Counted from the stretch's first letter, positions 35,598-45,162 are shown. The stretch is DNA of 64,000 nt from Ruegeria sp. PrR005 (GCF_010500245.1 NZ_JAAGOX010000014.1:1-64000); one strand, 5' to 3'. The notes: generated from the sequence alone by a model not told the origin. Program-made: numbers and translations.

Positions 35598-36755
35598 ATG
35601 GCGTTGCACTGGCGTATTCTTATCCTGCTGTTTCTGGTGCGCTGCACCATGGCCTTTCAGTTCGCGACCATCGGCGGCATCGGTCCGGTGTTGTCTGACA
35701 CTTACACGCTGGATATCGCCGGGCTCGGCTGGATCGTGGGGCTCTATTTCCTGCCGGGCGTGGTGGTCGCTTTGCCGGGCGGCGGCATCGCCCGCCGGTT
35801 CGGTGATGAAAGGGTGATCCTTTACGGCCTGGCGCTGATGATGGCGGGGTCGTTGATCATGGCGCTGCAACCGCCGTTGAGCGTGTTCAGCGCCGCCCGG
35901 CTGATGGCCGGTATCGGCGGCATCCTGATGAACGTCCTGATGAGCAAGCTGGTGCTCGACTGGTTCGCCAATCGCCAGATCGCAACCGCCATGGTGATCT
36001 TCATCAACTCCTGGCCTGCCGGTATCGGCCTGTCGCTTGTGGTACAGCCTTGGCTGGCGGCCCAGGGTGGCGTTGCCCTGCCGTTCGCGGTCGAAACCGG
36101 CCTGATCGCGACGGCCCTGGCCGCCTTTTTCCTGTTCTATCGCCGCCCCGACACAGCGCCCGTCACCACAGGCACGCCTGCCCGGGCCGTGCCGCAGGGC
36201 GCTATTCTTGGCGCGGTGCTTGTTGCCGGGTTCTCTTGGGGCGCGTTCAACGCCAGCCTCGCCGCCTTGTTGTCTTTTGGTCCCACATCGCTTGTCGACA
36301 GGGGGATGTCGCTGGAACTGGCGGGCCTGTCGATCAGCATCGTTTCCTGGACAGTTGTCGTGACCGGTACATTCGGCGGTTGGCTGACAGATCGCACCGG
36401 GCGGCCCGCGACGGTGCTGTTGACCGGCCTCAGCCTCTTTGGCCTCGCCCTGTTCCTGTTTCCCCGCGTCCCGCCGATGCTGATCACCATGGCCTTGATC
36501 GGTCTCTTGTCGGGCATACCGGTCGCGGGATTGATCAGCCTGCCCGCCCGCGTTCTGAAACCCGAACAGCGGGCCATCGGCATGGGCCTGTTCTACACCG
36601 TCTATTACGCCTGTTTCGCGATCCTGCCCGGTCTGGGCGGCAAATGGGCCGAAAGCGCCGGAACTGTGTCCGCCGCTTTCGAATTTGCCGCCTTTGTCAT
36701 CGTGCTGGCGATACTGGGCGTATTTGTCTTTCTACCCCTGTCGCGCCGGGTCTGA
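35598..36755 (+). CDS. MFS transporter (CynX/NimT-like)
   Basis: A 385-residue protein with about 12 membrane segments. Motif A-like loop is RFGDERVILYGLALM and GWLTDRTGRPATVLL repeats it in the second half, as in the major facilitator superfamily. GGAGGGGGAACG precedes the ATG at 35598. It is convergent with the GST gene. The substrate is not predictable; efflux is as likely as uptake. Confidence 0.85.
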   Translation: MALHWRILILLFLVRCTMAFQFATIGGIGPVLSDTYTLDIAGLGWIVGLYFLPGVVVALPGGGIARRFGDERVILYGLALMMAGSLIMALQPPLSVFSAARLMAGIGGILMNVLMSKLVLDWFANRQIATAMVIFINSWPAGIGLSLVVQPWLAAQGGVALPFAVETGLIATALAAFFLFYRRPDTAPVTTGTPARAVPQGAILGAVLVAGFSWGAFNASLAALLSFGPTSLVDRGMSLELAGLSISIVSWTVVVTGTFGGWLTDRTGRPATVLLTGLSLFGLALFLFPRVPPMLITMALIGLLSGIPVAGLISLPARVLKPEQRAIGMGLFYTVYYACFAILPGLGGKWAESAGTVSAAFEFAAFVIVLAILGVFVFLPLSRRV

Positions 36756-36761
36756 TTGGGA

Positions 36762-37463
36762 TCACCCCTCGCGCGCCGGGATCGTCAGCCCGCGCTGCAC
36801 CGCAGGCCGCGCCAGGAACCGGTCGAGATAGGCCACGACATTTGGGAAACCGTCCCAGCCCAGAACCTCGCGCGCGCCGTAATAGTCGAGCCCCCGCAGC
36901 CAGGGGGCGATGGCGATATCCGCGATCGAGTATTCGCCCGCGATCCAGTCCCGTGTCGCCAGCTGCCCGTCTAGCACCGCCAGAATCCGCCGTGCCTCGG
37001 CGATATAGCGGTCACGCGGGCGCGGATCCTCGATCTCGGCTCCGGCAAACTTGTAGAAAAACCCGAGCTGGCCGAACATCGGCCCGACCCCGCCCATCTG
37101 GAACATCAGCCATTGCACGACGCGCGCCTTGTCTGCGGCGGTCTCACCGATGAAACGCCCGGTCTTCTCCGCCAGGTACAGCAGGATCGCACCGCTTTCG
37201 AACAGCGCCAGCGGCTGCCCGTCCGGCCCGTCCGGGTCGATGATCGCGGGGATCTTGTTGTTGGGGTTCAGCGACAGGAACTCGGGGCTTTTGACATCCG
37301 CGTCCGACAGGGTGACGGTATGCGCCTCATAAGGCAGGCCCAGCTCCTCGAGCAGGATCGAGACCTTGATCCCGTTCGGCGTGGGAAAGGAATAGAGCTG
37401 CAACACGTCAGGGTTTTGCGACGGCCAGCGGCGGCTTACGGGGAATTCGTTGAGATCGAACAT
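36762..37463 (-). CDS. Glutathione S-transferase family protein (YfcG/Ure2p-like)
   Basis: A 233-residue GST. The thioredoxin-like N-terminus has [34 protein letters not shown] and [19 protein letters not shown]; the helical C-terminus includes [20 protein letters not shown], which is the YfcG-like pattern. The Thr/Asn after FPTPNG is the likely catalytic site. YfcG-type enzymes reduce disulfides with glutathione. A 20-residue N-terminal extension precedes the fold. Confidence 0.85.
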   Translation of the reverse strand: MFDLNEFPVSRRWPSQNPDVLQLYSFPTPNGIKVSILLEELGLPYEAHTVTLSDADVKSPEFLSLNPNNKIPAIIDPDGPDGQPLALFESGAILLYLAEKTGRFIGETAADKARVVQWLMFQMGGVGPMFGQLGFFYKFAGAEIEDPRPRDRYIAEARRILAVLDGQLATRDWIAGEYSIADIAIAPWLRGLDYYGAREVLGWDGFPNVVAYLDRFLARPAVQRGLTIPAREG

Positions 37464-37709
37464 GGCAGGGGGCTCCTTATCCCGGATTCGCGTTGCCTCA
37501 AGCTAGGGGTGCGGGCCCGCCGGTTTAAGGCCCCGGTCTGTGCGCCGGTTTCATACGGTCTGTGCCCTGACGAACACCGCCCGGGTCCGGGCGCCGGAAA
37601 AGCTATACCCGGAATGCGAAATTTCCCCGTGATTTATGGGCGCCAGCGGTTAATCCTGCGCTGGGCCAGAGTGCCCGCAACAAGAATGGAACATCCAGGG
37701 GAACGGAAC

Positions 37710-38141
37710 ATGCTCAAGGAATTCAAAGCGTTCATCGCCAAGGGCAACGTGATGGACATGGCGGTCGGCATCATCATCGGCGCCGCCTTTACGGCAATCG
37801 TGAAATCGCTGGTCGACGACCTGATCAACCCGATCATCGGCCTGTTCACCGGCGGGGTGGATTTTACCAACAATTTTGTGGTGCTGGGCGGTGACGGCGC
37901 CGCCTACGACTCGCTCGCCGCCGCGCGCGAGGCTGGGGCCTCGGTCTTTGCCTACGGCGCTTTCTTCATGGCGGTGATCAACTTCCTGATCATTGCCTGG
38001 GTGGTGTTCCTGCTGGTCAAGGCGGTGAACCGGGCCAAGGACGCGGCTGCCAAGGAAGAGGCCGCGGCTGAACCGGCTGCCCCCGCAGGGCCCTCGGAAC
38101 TGGATGTTCTGCTCGAAATCCGCGATGCTTTGAAGCGCTGA
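37710..38141 (+). CDS. mscL: Large-conductance mechanosensitive channel MscL
   Basis: A 143-residue protein with two membrane helices. The N-terminus [20 protein letters not shown] with [20 protein letters not shown] (TM1, gate) and [20 protein letters not shown] (TM2) is diagnostic, ending in a charged C-terminal bundle [13 protein letters not shown]. The homopentamer opens at high membrane tension and releases solutes at hypo-osmotic shock. CAGGGGAACGGAAC precedes the ATG. A terminator separates it from mscS. Confidence 0.95.
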   Translation: MLKEFKAFIAKGNVMDMAVGIIIGAAFTAIVKSLVDDLINPIIGLFTGGVDFTNNFVVLGGDGAAYDSLAAAREAGASVFAYGAFFMAVINFLIIAWVVFLLVKAVNRAKDAAAKEEAAAEPAAPAGPSELDVLLEIRDALKR

Positions 38142-38157
38142 TCGCCACACAAGCCAC

Positions 38158-38194
38158 GGGGCCGCTCTCCGGGCGAGGGCGGCCCCAAGTTTTT
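38158..38194 (+). terminator. Intrinsic terminator between mscL and mscS
   Basis: GGGGCCGC and GCGGCCCC form an 8-bp stem around a 13-nt loop, followed by AAG and TTTTT. It lies 16 nt past the mscL stop. Confidence 0.75.
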
Positions 38195-38220
38195 GGCCAA
38201 AGTCTTACAGAGGGAAAACA

Positions 38221-39027
38221 ATGCAGGAATACATGGATCAGGCCCATATGCTGTGGCCGCTGGTTCTGAACGCGGGCAAGGCGCTTGTCGTTCTCATCGT
38301 CGGCTGGATCGTCGCCGGAGCGGTGGCGGGCATGGTACGCCGGCGGATCAACGCGACACCCCATATCGACCCGACACTGGGCAATTTCCTGGCCAGCACC
38401 GTCAAATGGGGCATCCTGGCCATAGTGCTGGTTGCGGTCCTGGGTATCTTCGGCATTCAGGCCACCAGCATCGTGGCTATCCTGGGCGCCGCCTCGCTGG
38501 CCATCGGGCTGGCGCTCCAGGGAACGCTCAGCGATCTTGCCGCAGGGGTCATGCTGGTGATCTTCCGGCCCTACAAGCTTGGCCAGTATGTCGATATCGG
38601 CGGTACCGCGGGTACGGTGCGCGACCTCAACCTCTTCACCACCGAACTGGTCACCCCGGACAATGTCCAGATCATCATGCCCAACGGCAAGGCCTGGGGG
38701 TCGATCATCATGAACTTCTCCGCCCATGACACGCGCCGGGTCGATCTGGTGTTCGGCATCGACTACGGCGACGATGCCGGCACGGCGATGAAGATCATAG
38801 AAAAGACCGCGCGCGCCAATTCCCGGGTTTTGTCCGACCCCGAGCCCTGGGTCCGCGTCACCAATCTGGGCGACAGTTCCGTCGATCTCACCGCCCGGCT
38901 CTGGTGCAAGGCCGACGACTATTGGGAACTGAAGTTCGAGTTGACCCGCAAGATCAAGGAAGCCTTCGATGCGGGCGGCATTTCGATTCCCTATCCGCAC
39001 ACAGTCGAGATCAAGAAAAAGGGCTGA
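38221..39027 (+). CDS. Small-conductance mechanosensitive channel MscS-type
   Basis: A 268-residue protein, close to E. coli MscS in length. Three N-terminal membrane helices (about 12-35, 57-75, 80-105), then the TM3 gate AASLAIGLALQGTLSDLAAG and the beta domain PYKLGQYVDIGGTAGTVRDL with NVQIIMPNGKAWGSIIMNFS. It opens at moderate membrane tension. AGAGGGAAAACA precedes the ATG. Together with mscL it makes an osmotic safety pair. Confidence 0.93.
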   Translation: MQEYMDQAHMLWPLVLNAGKALVVLIVGWIVAGAVAGMVRRRINATPHIDPTLGNFLASTVKWGILAIVLVAVLGIFGIQATSIVAILGAASLAIGLALQGTLSDLAAGVMLVIFRPYKLGQYVDIGGTAGTVRDLNLFTTELVTPDNVQIIMPNGKAWGSIIMNFSAHDTRRVDLVFGIDYGDDAGTAMKIIEKTARANSRVLSDPEPWVRVTNLGDSSVDLTARLWCKADDYWELKFELTRKIKEAFDAGGISIPYPHTVEIKKKG

Positions 39028-39044
39028 TCCCCCTGTGGGGCAGG

Positions 39045-39110
39045 CTTTTCTTTTCGCTTCAAATACTCCGGGGGAACCGCCGCTTGTGGCGGTGGGGGCA
39101 GCGCCCCCGA
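39045..39110 (-). repeat. Dispersed GC-rich repeat, copy B (inverted)
   Basis: Read on the minus strand: GGGGGCGCTGCCCCC, a stem ACCGCC/GGCGGT, TCCCCCGGAGTATTTGAAGC, then GAAAAGAAAAGCC. Same order as copies at 9531 and 56778 but opposite orientation. It lies 17 nt past the mscS stop and about 60 nt before the tRNA-Met promoter. Confidence 0.65.
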
Positions 39111-39170
39111 CCCTCGGAGACACCCGAAAACCGGTCGGGAAAATTTTGCCGGACATGCCCCGGAATCCGT

Positions 39171-39199
39171 TTGACACCGCCGCCGCGCTTGGGTAGTCA
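39171..39199 (+). promoter_or_regulatory. Sigma-70 type promoter for tRNA-Met
   Basis: A consensus TTGACA (39171-39176), a 17-nt spacer and TAGTCA (39194-39199), 14 nt before the tRNA 5' end. The -35 is perfect, the -10 weak. Confidence 0.6.
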
Positions 39200-39213
39200 C
39201 CGCCCGTGGTTGC

Positions 39214-39290
39214 GGCGTGATAGCTCAGTTGGTTAGAGCACAGCACTCATAATGCTGGGGTCGGCGGTTCAAGTCCGCCTCACGCTACCA
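39214..39290 (+). tRNA. tRNA-Met (anticodon CAT, elongator type), CCA encoded
   Basis: A 77-nt cloverleaf: acceptor GGCGTGA/TCACGCT, D arm GCTCAGTTGGTTAGAGC, anticodon stem CAGCA/TGCTG with loop CTCATAA (anticodon CAT), variable GGGTC, and T arm GGCGG-TTCAAGT-CCGCC, then ACCA. The anticodon arm matches the elongator tRNA-Met pattern and lacks the three G-C pairs of initiator tRNA. A tRNA-Ile with modified CAT is the alternative. Confidence 0.93.
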
Positions 39291-39397
39291 CCCTCCCTCC
39301 TTTCGGAACCAGCAGTCGGGCAACGCCTAGCCGCGTTTGCGCTGTCGAGCCCGCTCCGGTCTTCGGACGCCCGGTCGCTCGGACCAGTTTGCCAAAC

Positions 39398-41281
39398 CTA
39401 CGGCGTGACGATCGCAAAATTCGGATCGAACTCGTCCATCGCGCCGAACAATGCCGTCAGTCGGGTCACGTCGCCCTCCAGACGCAGCGCACCCTCACCG
39501 GCCAATTCCTGGACCGAGGCGATACGCCCAAGCAACTTGAAAAACGCCACTTCGGTCAGCCGCAGGGTCAGGTCGGCCCGACCGTCATGGTACGTTGTGT
39601 TCGCCAGCACGCCGTTCTGCGCGGAAAGACGGTGGCTTTGCCCCTTGTCGGTGAAATCCAGCAGCACGGAGAAGTCGCCGTCGGTCTTCTTGGCGTTGAA
39701 CTTCACCCCGAGGAAATCCAACGCCATTCCGATGCCCATGTTAAACAGTACATCCGGGTTCGAGGTATTGACCGTCGAGGGGCGGATGCCCTCGCGCAAC
39801 TCCTGCGCCCCCAACAGGAATATGTTGCGCCATGTTCCGGCCTCGGCCTGATACCCTATCTGTTCCAGGGTATCGGCCTGAAGCTTGAGCGCCGCCGCGT
39901 TCTGCGGTTCGGCAAAGACCAGCTTGTTCAGGATCTCGGCCCCCCAGCGATAATCGCCCGCGTCATAGGCACGCTGCCCTTCGGCCAGCACCGCCTCCGC
40001 GCCGCCCATGGCGCGCACCAGCCGCGTGGCGCTTTCTGCGGGCGGCAAGGCATCGTAGGTCGACGGGTTGCCGTCCCACCAGCCCAGATAGAACTGGTAG
40101 ACCGCCTTGATGTTGTGCTTGAGCGTGCCGTAATAGCCGCGACAGGCAAAATCGTGCCGCAACCCCTTGGGCAGCTCCAGCATTTCGGGGATCTCGTGGA
40201 TCGTATGGCCATGATTGGCCAGCCGCAGCGTCTCGTCATGGATAAAGCGATAGAGATCGCGTTGCCGGGTCAGGAAGCCGCGAATGCGCTTGGTGCCCCA
40301 TTGCGGCCAGTGATGCGAGGCAAAGATCAGGTCGGTCCGCTCGGCAAAAAGCGCGATCGACTCGTCGATGTATTTGGCCCAGCCCAGGGTATTGCGGATC
40401 TCGGCGCCGCGCGGGGTCAGGATGTTGTGCATGTTATGCGTGGTGACTTCCGAGGCGCAGAGCGCCCGGAACTGCGGAAAATAGAACATGAACTCCGAGG
40501 GCGCCTCGGAGCCGTTAGCCATCTGGAATTCGATCTCGACCCCGTCGACAACCCGGGTTTCCCCGGTCCGGTACACCGTGTCTGTGGGCGGGATCAGGCT
40601 GATCGAACCGGCGGCCACCGCCGGGCCAAGTCCACAGCTGGCATGCCCCCGGGGACCGGCGTCCAGCCCCATGCCGAACTGGTACTGCGCGCGCCGGTTC
40701 ATGGCATTGCCCGCCAGCACGTTTTCGGAAATCGCATATTCCATGAACCCGTCGGGGGCGATGATGGGCACCTTGCCCGCCGCCACATCCGCCTGATCGA
40801 CGACACCGCGCACGCCGCCGAAATGGTCAGCATGGGAATGGGTATAGATCACCGCCACCACCGGACGTTCGCCCAGATGCCGGTTTGCCAGCGCCAGCGA
40901 GGCGCGCGCGGTTTCCACGGTCAGCAGCGGGTCGATGACGATCCATCCGGTGTCACCCGCGATCAGCGTCATGTTCGAGATATCGGCATTGCGCACCTGA
41001 TGGATACGTGGATGGATGGTGAAAAGCCCGTGAAGGGCGCTCAGATGCCCCTGCCGCCACAGGCTGGGGTTCACCGTATCGGGCGCTGCGCCCAACATGA
41101 ACTCATAGCGTTTCAGGTCAAAGGCGATCTTGCCCTCGGCCCCGGTGATCGCGTCTTCCTCGAAGGTGGCGACAAAGCCGCGGCTGGCGTCCTCGAAATC
41201 CTGCCGGTCACCAAAGTTCAGCAGGTCCAGCACGGCCCGGTTGGCGGCGGCGGTATGGTCGGTTGCGGGGTTTTTGCACAT
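39398..41281 (-). CDS. Alkyl sulfatase, SdsA-type metallo-beta-lactamase fold
   Basis: A 627-residue enzyme of the SdsA1/Pisa1 alkylsulfatase family. The zinc motif is THSHADHFGG (His148, His150, Asp152, His153); further ligands are expected in SEVTTHNMHNILTPRGAE (Glu/His). A dimerisation/substrate helix region (ASHHWPQWGTKRIRGFLTRQ) and a C-terminal SCP2-like domain (about 500-627) follow, as in SdsA1. These enzymes hydrolyse primary or secondary alkyl sulfates such as dodecyl sulfate to alcohol and sulfate. Unlike secreted SdsA1 it starts MCKNPATDHTAAANRAVLD with no signal peptide, so it is cytoplasmic. It is the last gene of the minus-strand run 46674-39398 that begins with a TRAP importer. 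Confidence 0.88.
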   Translation of the reverse strand: MCKNPATDHTAAANRAVLDLLNFGDRQDFEDASRGFVATFEEDAITGAEGKIAFDLKRYEFMLGAAPDTVNPSLWRQGHLSALHGLFTIHPRIHQVRNADISNMTLIAGDTGWIVIDPLLTVETARASLALANRHLGERPVVAVIYTHSHADHFGGVRGVVDQADVAAGKVPIIAPDGFMEYAISENVLAGNAMNRRAQYQFGMGLDAGPRGHASCGLGPAVAAGSISLIPPTDTVYRTGETRVVDGVEIEFQMANGSEAPSEFMFYFPQFRALCASEVTTHNMHNILTPRGAEIRNTLGWAKYIDESIALFAERTDLIFASHHWPQWGTKRIRGFLTRQRDLYRFIHDETLRLANHGHTIHEIPEMLELPKGLRHDFACRGYYGTLKHNIKAVYQFYLGWWDGNPSTYDALPPAESATRLVRAMGGAEAVLAEGQRAYDAGDYRWGAEILNKLVFAEPQNAAALKLQADTLEQIGYQAEAGTWRNIFLLGAQELREGIRPSTVNTSNPDVLFNMGIGMALDFLGVKFNAKKTDGDFSVLLDFTDKGQSHRLSAQNGVLANTTYHDGRADLTLRLTEVAFFKLLGRIASVQELAGEGALRLEGDVTRLTALFGAMDEFDPNFAIVTP

Positions 41282-41321
41282 TGGAAACCTCCTTGTCGGG
41301 ATCGGCGATGCGGCGAGAGGC

Positions 41322-42149
41322 TCAGGCGGCGCTCAGGGCGCAGCCTTCGATGGTGATGCGGTGCATGTAGCGGCGGTACCCGTGATAGTCGTTGATCGCC
41401 TTGTGCCAGGTCGAACGGTTGTCCCACATGGTCAGATCGCCCTCGCGCCAGCGCACGCGGCACTGGAATTCCGGCTGCTGGCAATGCTGGTAGATCCCGT
41501 TCAGGATCGCATCGGATTCGGTGGGGGACATCCCGTCGATACGGGTGGTGAACTGCGGATTGACAAACAGGCAGGGGCGCCCCGACAGCGGATGCCGGAT
41601 CACCATCGGGTGTTTCACATCCGGCTCGGGCATGGCGTTTTCGTTCAGCCGCCCCTCTTCCCGGGCCTTCTTGGCCGCCGGGCTGTTGACAAAGACATGA
41701 TAGGTGCCGTGCCAGGCCTCCAGCCCCTCCAGCATTTTCTTGAACCGGTCCGACAGGGCGTCATAGGCCGCCGCCATCGAGCTGAAGGCAGTGTCGCCGC
41801 CCACCGGCGGCATCTCTCGGGCGCTCAGGACCGAACCCAGCGCCGGCTCGGCGTCATAGGAATGGTCGGTATGCCAGACCTCACCGATCGCGCCTGTCTG
41901 GTCCTTTTCCTTCAGCACGATGGCAATGTTGGGATGGGTATCCAGCGGGGTGAAGAACCGGTTGATGTTGATCTTGCCGATCGCCTCGGCAAAGGCGATG
42001 TGCTCTTCCGGCTCCAGATGCTGATCGCGGATCGACAGGACCGAGTATTTGGCAAAGGCGTCCTTGATCCGGGCGACATGCTCGGGGTTGCGCACATCCG
42101 CGTTATAGATATCGGCGCCCAGCGCGGTGGTCATGGGTAGGATTTCCAT
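41322..42149 (-). CDS. TauD/TfdA family Fe(II)/2-oxoglutarate dioxygenase (possible AtsK-type alkylsulfatase)
   Basis: A 275-residue dioxygenase. The iron facial triad begins at VWHTDHSYD (His93, Asp95), with the distal His in MWDNRSTWHKAIND and the 2-oxoglutarate Arg in RYMHRITIEG. The family includes TauD (taurine), TfdA (2,4-D) and AtsK, an alkyl-sulfate ester dioxygenase. Its place between an SdsA-type sulfatase and an FAD oxidase favours an AtsK-like role, but the sequence alone does not exclude a sulfonate. AAGGAGAAGGCA precedes the ATG. 40 nt to the sulfatase gene. Confidence 0.85.
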   Translation of the reverse strand: MEILPMTTALGADIYNADVRNPEHVARIKDAFAKYSVLSIRDQHLEPEEHIAFAEAIGKININRFFTPLDTHPNIAIVLKEKDQTGAIGEVWHTDHSYDAEPALGSVLSAREMPPVGGDTAFSSMAAAYDALSDRFKKMLEGLEAWHGTYHVFVNSPAAKKAREEGRLNENAMPEPDVKHPMVIRHPLSGRPCLFVNPQFTTRIDGMSPTESDAILNGIYQHCQQPEFQCRVRWREGDLTMWDNRSTWHKAINDYHGYRRYMHRITIEGCALSAA

Positions 42150-42199
42150 TGCCTTCTCCTTGCTTGTCCTTGGTGCCCGGTTCCGGGACGTTTGAGGTG

Positions 42200-43885
42200 T
42201 CATTCGGATGGTTGCGTCATCAGCACGCCGCGCCGACCGACCTGCCGGTTGTCGGGGTCGATCAAGACGCCGGGATTGAGGATGCCCGCTGGGTCGAGGC
42301 GGCTTTTCATCGCGGCAATTGCGGCACGCATCAGGGCCGGGCTTTGCGCCTCATAGCCGCCACGATGATCGCGACCCACCGCGTGGTGATGGGTGACCGT
42401 GCCACCATGCGCGGTGACGGCGGCGTTCGCGGCCTGTTTGATACTGCGCCAGGCCTCCAAGGCTCCGGTCATGTCGCCGGGTGCGCCGCCATCGCAGTAG
42501 AATGTAAAATAGGGCGCCGGGCCATCAGGATAAACATGGGTAAAGCGGCAACTCAGCCGTCCCGGTTTGCCTGTCGCGCGTTTGATCGCGGTGCCGACAT
42601 CGGCCATGACGTTGCGATAGAAATCCTCGAACCTGTCCCAAGTGATCGCGGATTCGAACGTGTCTACGATGACACCCAGCCGGGTCAGGCGGTCGCGGTA
42701 ATACGGCATGCGGATAAAGGACTCGCGCCAGGCGCCCGCCGCGCCCTTGCGGTGTTCGTCGCCGCCCATGAGTGAGGCCGCCACCGCTTCGGCATCCCAG
42801 CGTCCGCCGTGATCGGCCATCAGTTCCACGGCCCGCTCCATCCACGGGTCCAGCGCGTGATCCGCGCTCTCAAACCCCAGGACCAGCGTCGCGCTCTTGC
42901 CGTCGCCGATGCCATAGGCCGCAACCTCGGCCTCGTCGAGCAAGCGGCAGTTCGTCGGGTAGAGCCCTGACTGAGACAGCGCGCGCACGGCCTTGGCGGC
43001 GCTGAAGAAACTGTCGAACCGCACCGAAGCCGAGGCGCGGAACCGCGGGCGGTCCTGCAAGCGCATCCAGGCCTCGGTGATGAGCCCCAGGTTCCCTTCG
43101 GACCCCAATACCATACGGTCGCCGGATATCCCGGCCCCCGAGCCGGGCAGGCGCCGGGTCTCCATGATGCCCGCTGGTGTGACCATCCGGGTCGCCTCGA
43201 CCAGATCATCGATATGGGTCATCAGCGTGGCATAATGCCCGCCCGCACGGGTGGCGATCCATCCGCCCAAGGTCGAGAATTCAAAGCTTTGCGGAAAGAA
43301 CCGCAGCGTCAGACCATGTGGGCGCAGCTGCTCTTCCAGTGCCGGACCATAGGTACCGGCCTGAATGCGCGCGGTGCGGCTCAGGCTGTCGACCTCGAGG
43401 ACGCGGTCGAAATTCTGCATGTCCACGCAAACCGTGCCGCGATAGGCTGGCCCGACATCGGGCTCGACCCCACCGCAAACGCTCGACCCGCCGCCATAGG
43501 GGATGACCGCGATGTCATTCGCGCTGGCCCAGTCGAGAAGCGCCGCGATCTGGCCTTCGGTCCTTGGGAATGCGACCAGATCGACCGGTTCCGGCACATG
43601 GCGCATCACCATGCGGATATTGTCGGCAGTGCTTTTGCCATAGGAATGCGACAACCGGTCATGGGCGCCGTCGGACATGATTTCGGCAAGGCTTGCCGGA
43701 GGTGTCACGCGCGGCGCCCGCAGCTCGAATTCCGCAACCTTCGGTTCCGGCGCGATGGTGGCGGGGTCGCGTCGGAATGCGCGCGCTATACCGTCGATCA
43801 GCGCGGTCTCGGGTTGGGTCAGGGTAAAATCCATCCGGCCCCAGCCCCAGAACGAGCGATTTTTGTTTTCCGTCCGGCCTTGCAT
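42200..43885 (-). CDS. FAD-linked oxidase (alkyl-DHAP synthase/glycolate oxidase-like, FAD_binding_4)
   Basis: A 561-residue flavoprotein. The FAD-binding PP-loop is VIPYGGGSSVCGGVEPD at about 127-143, then TLGGWIATRAGGHYATLMTH and MVLGSEGNLGLITEAWMRLQ, followed by the C-terminal FAD-oxidase domain ending LDPAGILNPGVL. The closest patterns are alkyldihydroxyacetonephosphate synthase-like and D-2-hydroxyacid dehydrogenase-like enzymes. AGGAG with an 8-nt gap fixes ATG at 43885, just 11 nt after the TRAP permease stop. In this operon it may oxidise a hydroxy acid or alcohol; the substrate is unknown. Confidence 0.85.
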   Translation of the reverse strand: MQGRTENKNRSFWGWGRMDFTLTQPETALIDGIARAFRRDPATIAPEPKVAEFELRAPRVTPPASLAEIMSDGAHDRLSHSYGKSTADNIRMVMRHVPEPVDLVAFPRTEGQIAALLDWASANDIAVIPYGGGSSVCGGVEPDVGPAYRGTVCVDMQNFDRVLEVDSLSRTARIQAGTYGPALEEQLRPHGLTLRFFPQSFEFSTLGGWIATRAGGHYATLMTHIDDLVEATRMVTPAGIMETRRLPGSGAGISGDRMVLGSEGNLGLITEAWMRLQDRPRFRASASVRFDSFFSAAKAVRALSQSGLYPTNCRLLDEAEVAAYGIGDGKSATLVLGFESADHALDPWMERAVELMADHGGRWDAEAVAASLMGGDEHRKGAAGAWRESFIRMPYYRDRLTRLGVIVDTFESAITWDRFEDFYRNVMADVGTAIKRATGKPGRLSCRFTHVYPDGPAPYFTFYCDGGAPGDMTGALEAWRSIKQAANAAVTAHGGTVTHHHAVGRDHRGGYEAQSPALMRAAIAAMKSRLDPAGILNPGVLIDPDNRQVGRRGVLMTQPSE

Positions 43886-43896
43886 CGCGCTTACTC

Positions 43897-45159
43897 CTAT
43901 GGTGTCACGAACAACAACGAGAGCTGCGGGATGAATGTCACCAGCAGCAGGATGCCGATCATGATAGCGATGAAGGGCAGGACCGAAACGCAGATGTCCC
44001 GAAACCGCTCTCGGAACGCCGTCATCGCGACCAGGAGGTTGAGCCCGACAGGCGGGGTCAGCAGGCCGATTTCCAGGTTGATCACCATGATGATCCCGAA
44101 ATGCACCGGATTGATGCCAAAGCTGTGCGCGGCGGCAAACAGGATCGGACCCAGCAGCAGGATCGCCGAGACAACGTCGATCAGGCAGCCGATGATCAAA
44201 AGCGCCGCGTTCACCGCCAGCAGGAATGCGATTTTCGAACTGACAGCGCCTTGAAGCCAGGAGGCGAAATCCTGCGGAATGCCTTCGATTGCCAGGATCG
44301 TCTTGATCGACAGCGCCACCGCCACGATGGGAAACAGCGTTCCCAGCATCTGCGCGGTCTGAAGACCAACGGCAAAGAAGTCCCGTATGCCCAATTCGCG
44401 ATGGATGAAGATCTCGATCAGCAAGGCATAGCCGACCGAGACCGCCGCCGCCTCGGTCGGCGAGAAATACCCGCTATAGATCCCGCCCAGCAGGATCACC
44501 GGCAACAACAGCGACCAGATCCCGTTGCGCAAAGCGGCAACCAGGCGGGGCAGGGAAAAGGCGGTGCGCGGCACGTGGCGGTTCCGGATCACGCTATAAA
44601 GACCCAGCGCCAGCGTCAGCAGCACGCCGGGTATGATCCCGGCAAGAAACAGGTCGACGATCGAGGTCTCGGTGATGATCCCGTAGATGATCAGCGGGAT
44701 CGACGGCGGGATGATGATGCCCAGTGTCCCTGCCGAGGTGACCGCGCCCAAGGCGAAACTCCGGGTGTAGCCCGCGGTTTTCAGGGCCGGGTACATGACC
44801 GCCCCAACGGCCAGCAGCGTCGCGGGCGATGATCCCGAAATCGCCGCAAAGAGCGCGCAGCTCAGGATGGTGGCAAAGCCCAGCCCGCCGGGCATCCATT
44901 GCGTCGCGGCACTGACGATCTCGATCAGCCGTTCGGCGATAGACCCGCGCGACATCAACGCGCCCGCGATGATGAACATCGGGATCGCCAGCAGGACGGA
45001 ATTGTCCATCGCCGTCCAGATGTCCTCGATCAGGTAGACGATGTATCCGTCGCCCCAGACCAGGTGTACATAGGCGGTCGCGGCCAGCAGGATGAGGATG
45101 ACGCTCTGGCGCAAAACCAGCAGGATGGGGAAAAGGGCAAACAGACCAAGCGTTTCCAT
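43897..45159 (-). CDS. TRAP transporter large permease (DctM)
   Basis: A 420-residue membrane protein with about 12 hydrophobic segments and the DctM signatures ISGSSPATLLAVGAVMYPAL, SAGTLGIIIPPSIPLIIYGI and NLEIGLLTPPVGLNLLV. It is the ion-coupled translocation unit of a TRAP importer, paired with the small permease at 45163 (3-nt gap) and the binding protein at 45673. It starts 11 nt before the FAD oxidase on the same transcript. Confidence 0.93.
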   Translation of the reverse strand: METLGLFALFPILLVLRQSVILILLAATAYVHLVWGDGYIVYLIEDIWTAMDNSVLLAIPMFIIAGALMSRGSIAERLIEIVSAATQWMPGGLGFATILSCALFAAISGSSPATLLAVGAVMYPALKTAGYTRSFALGAVTSAGTLGIIIPPSIPLIIYGIITETSIVDLFLAGIIPGVLLTLALGLYSVIRNRHVPRTAFSLPRLVAALRNGIWSLLLPVILLGGIYSGYFSPTEAAAVSVGYALLIEIFIHRELGIRDFFAVGLQTAQMLGTLFPIVAVALSIKTILAIEGIPQDFASWLQGAVSSKIAFLLAVNAALLIIGCLIDVVSAILLLGPILFAAAHSFGINPVHFGIIMVINLEIGLLTPPVGLNLLVAMTAFRERFRDICVSVLPFIAIMIGILLLVTFIPQLSLLFVTP

Positions 45160-45162
45160 GGC

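Noticed and set aside
37113-38141. A 342-codon frame that includes mscL at its end
   Set aside because: The first 199 codons are antisense to the GST gene and intergenic; mscL starts at ATG 37710 with the exact family N-terminus.
38141-38221. mscL and mscS as one operon
   Set aside because: A stem with a T run lies in the 79-nt gap, so separate transcripts are more likely, although read-through is possible.
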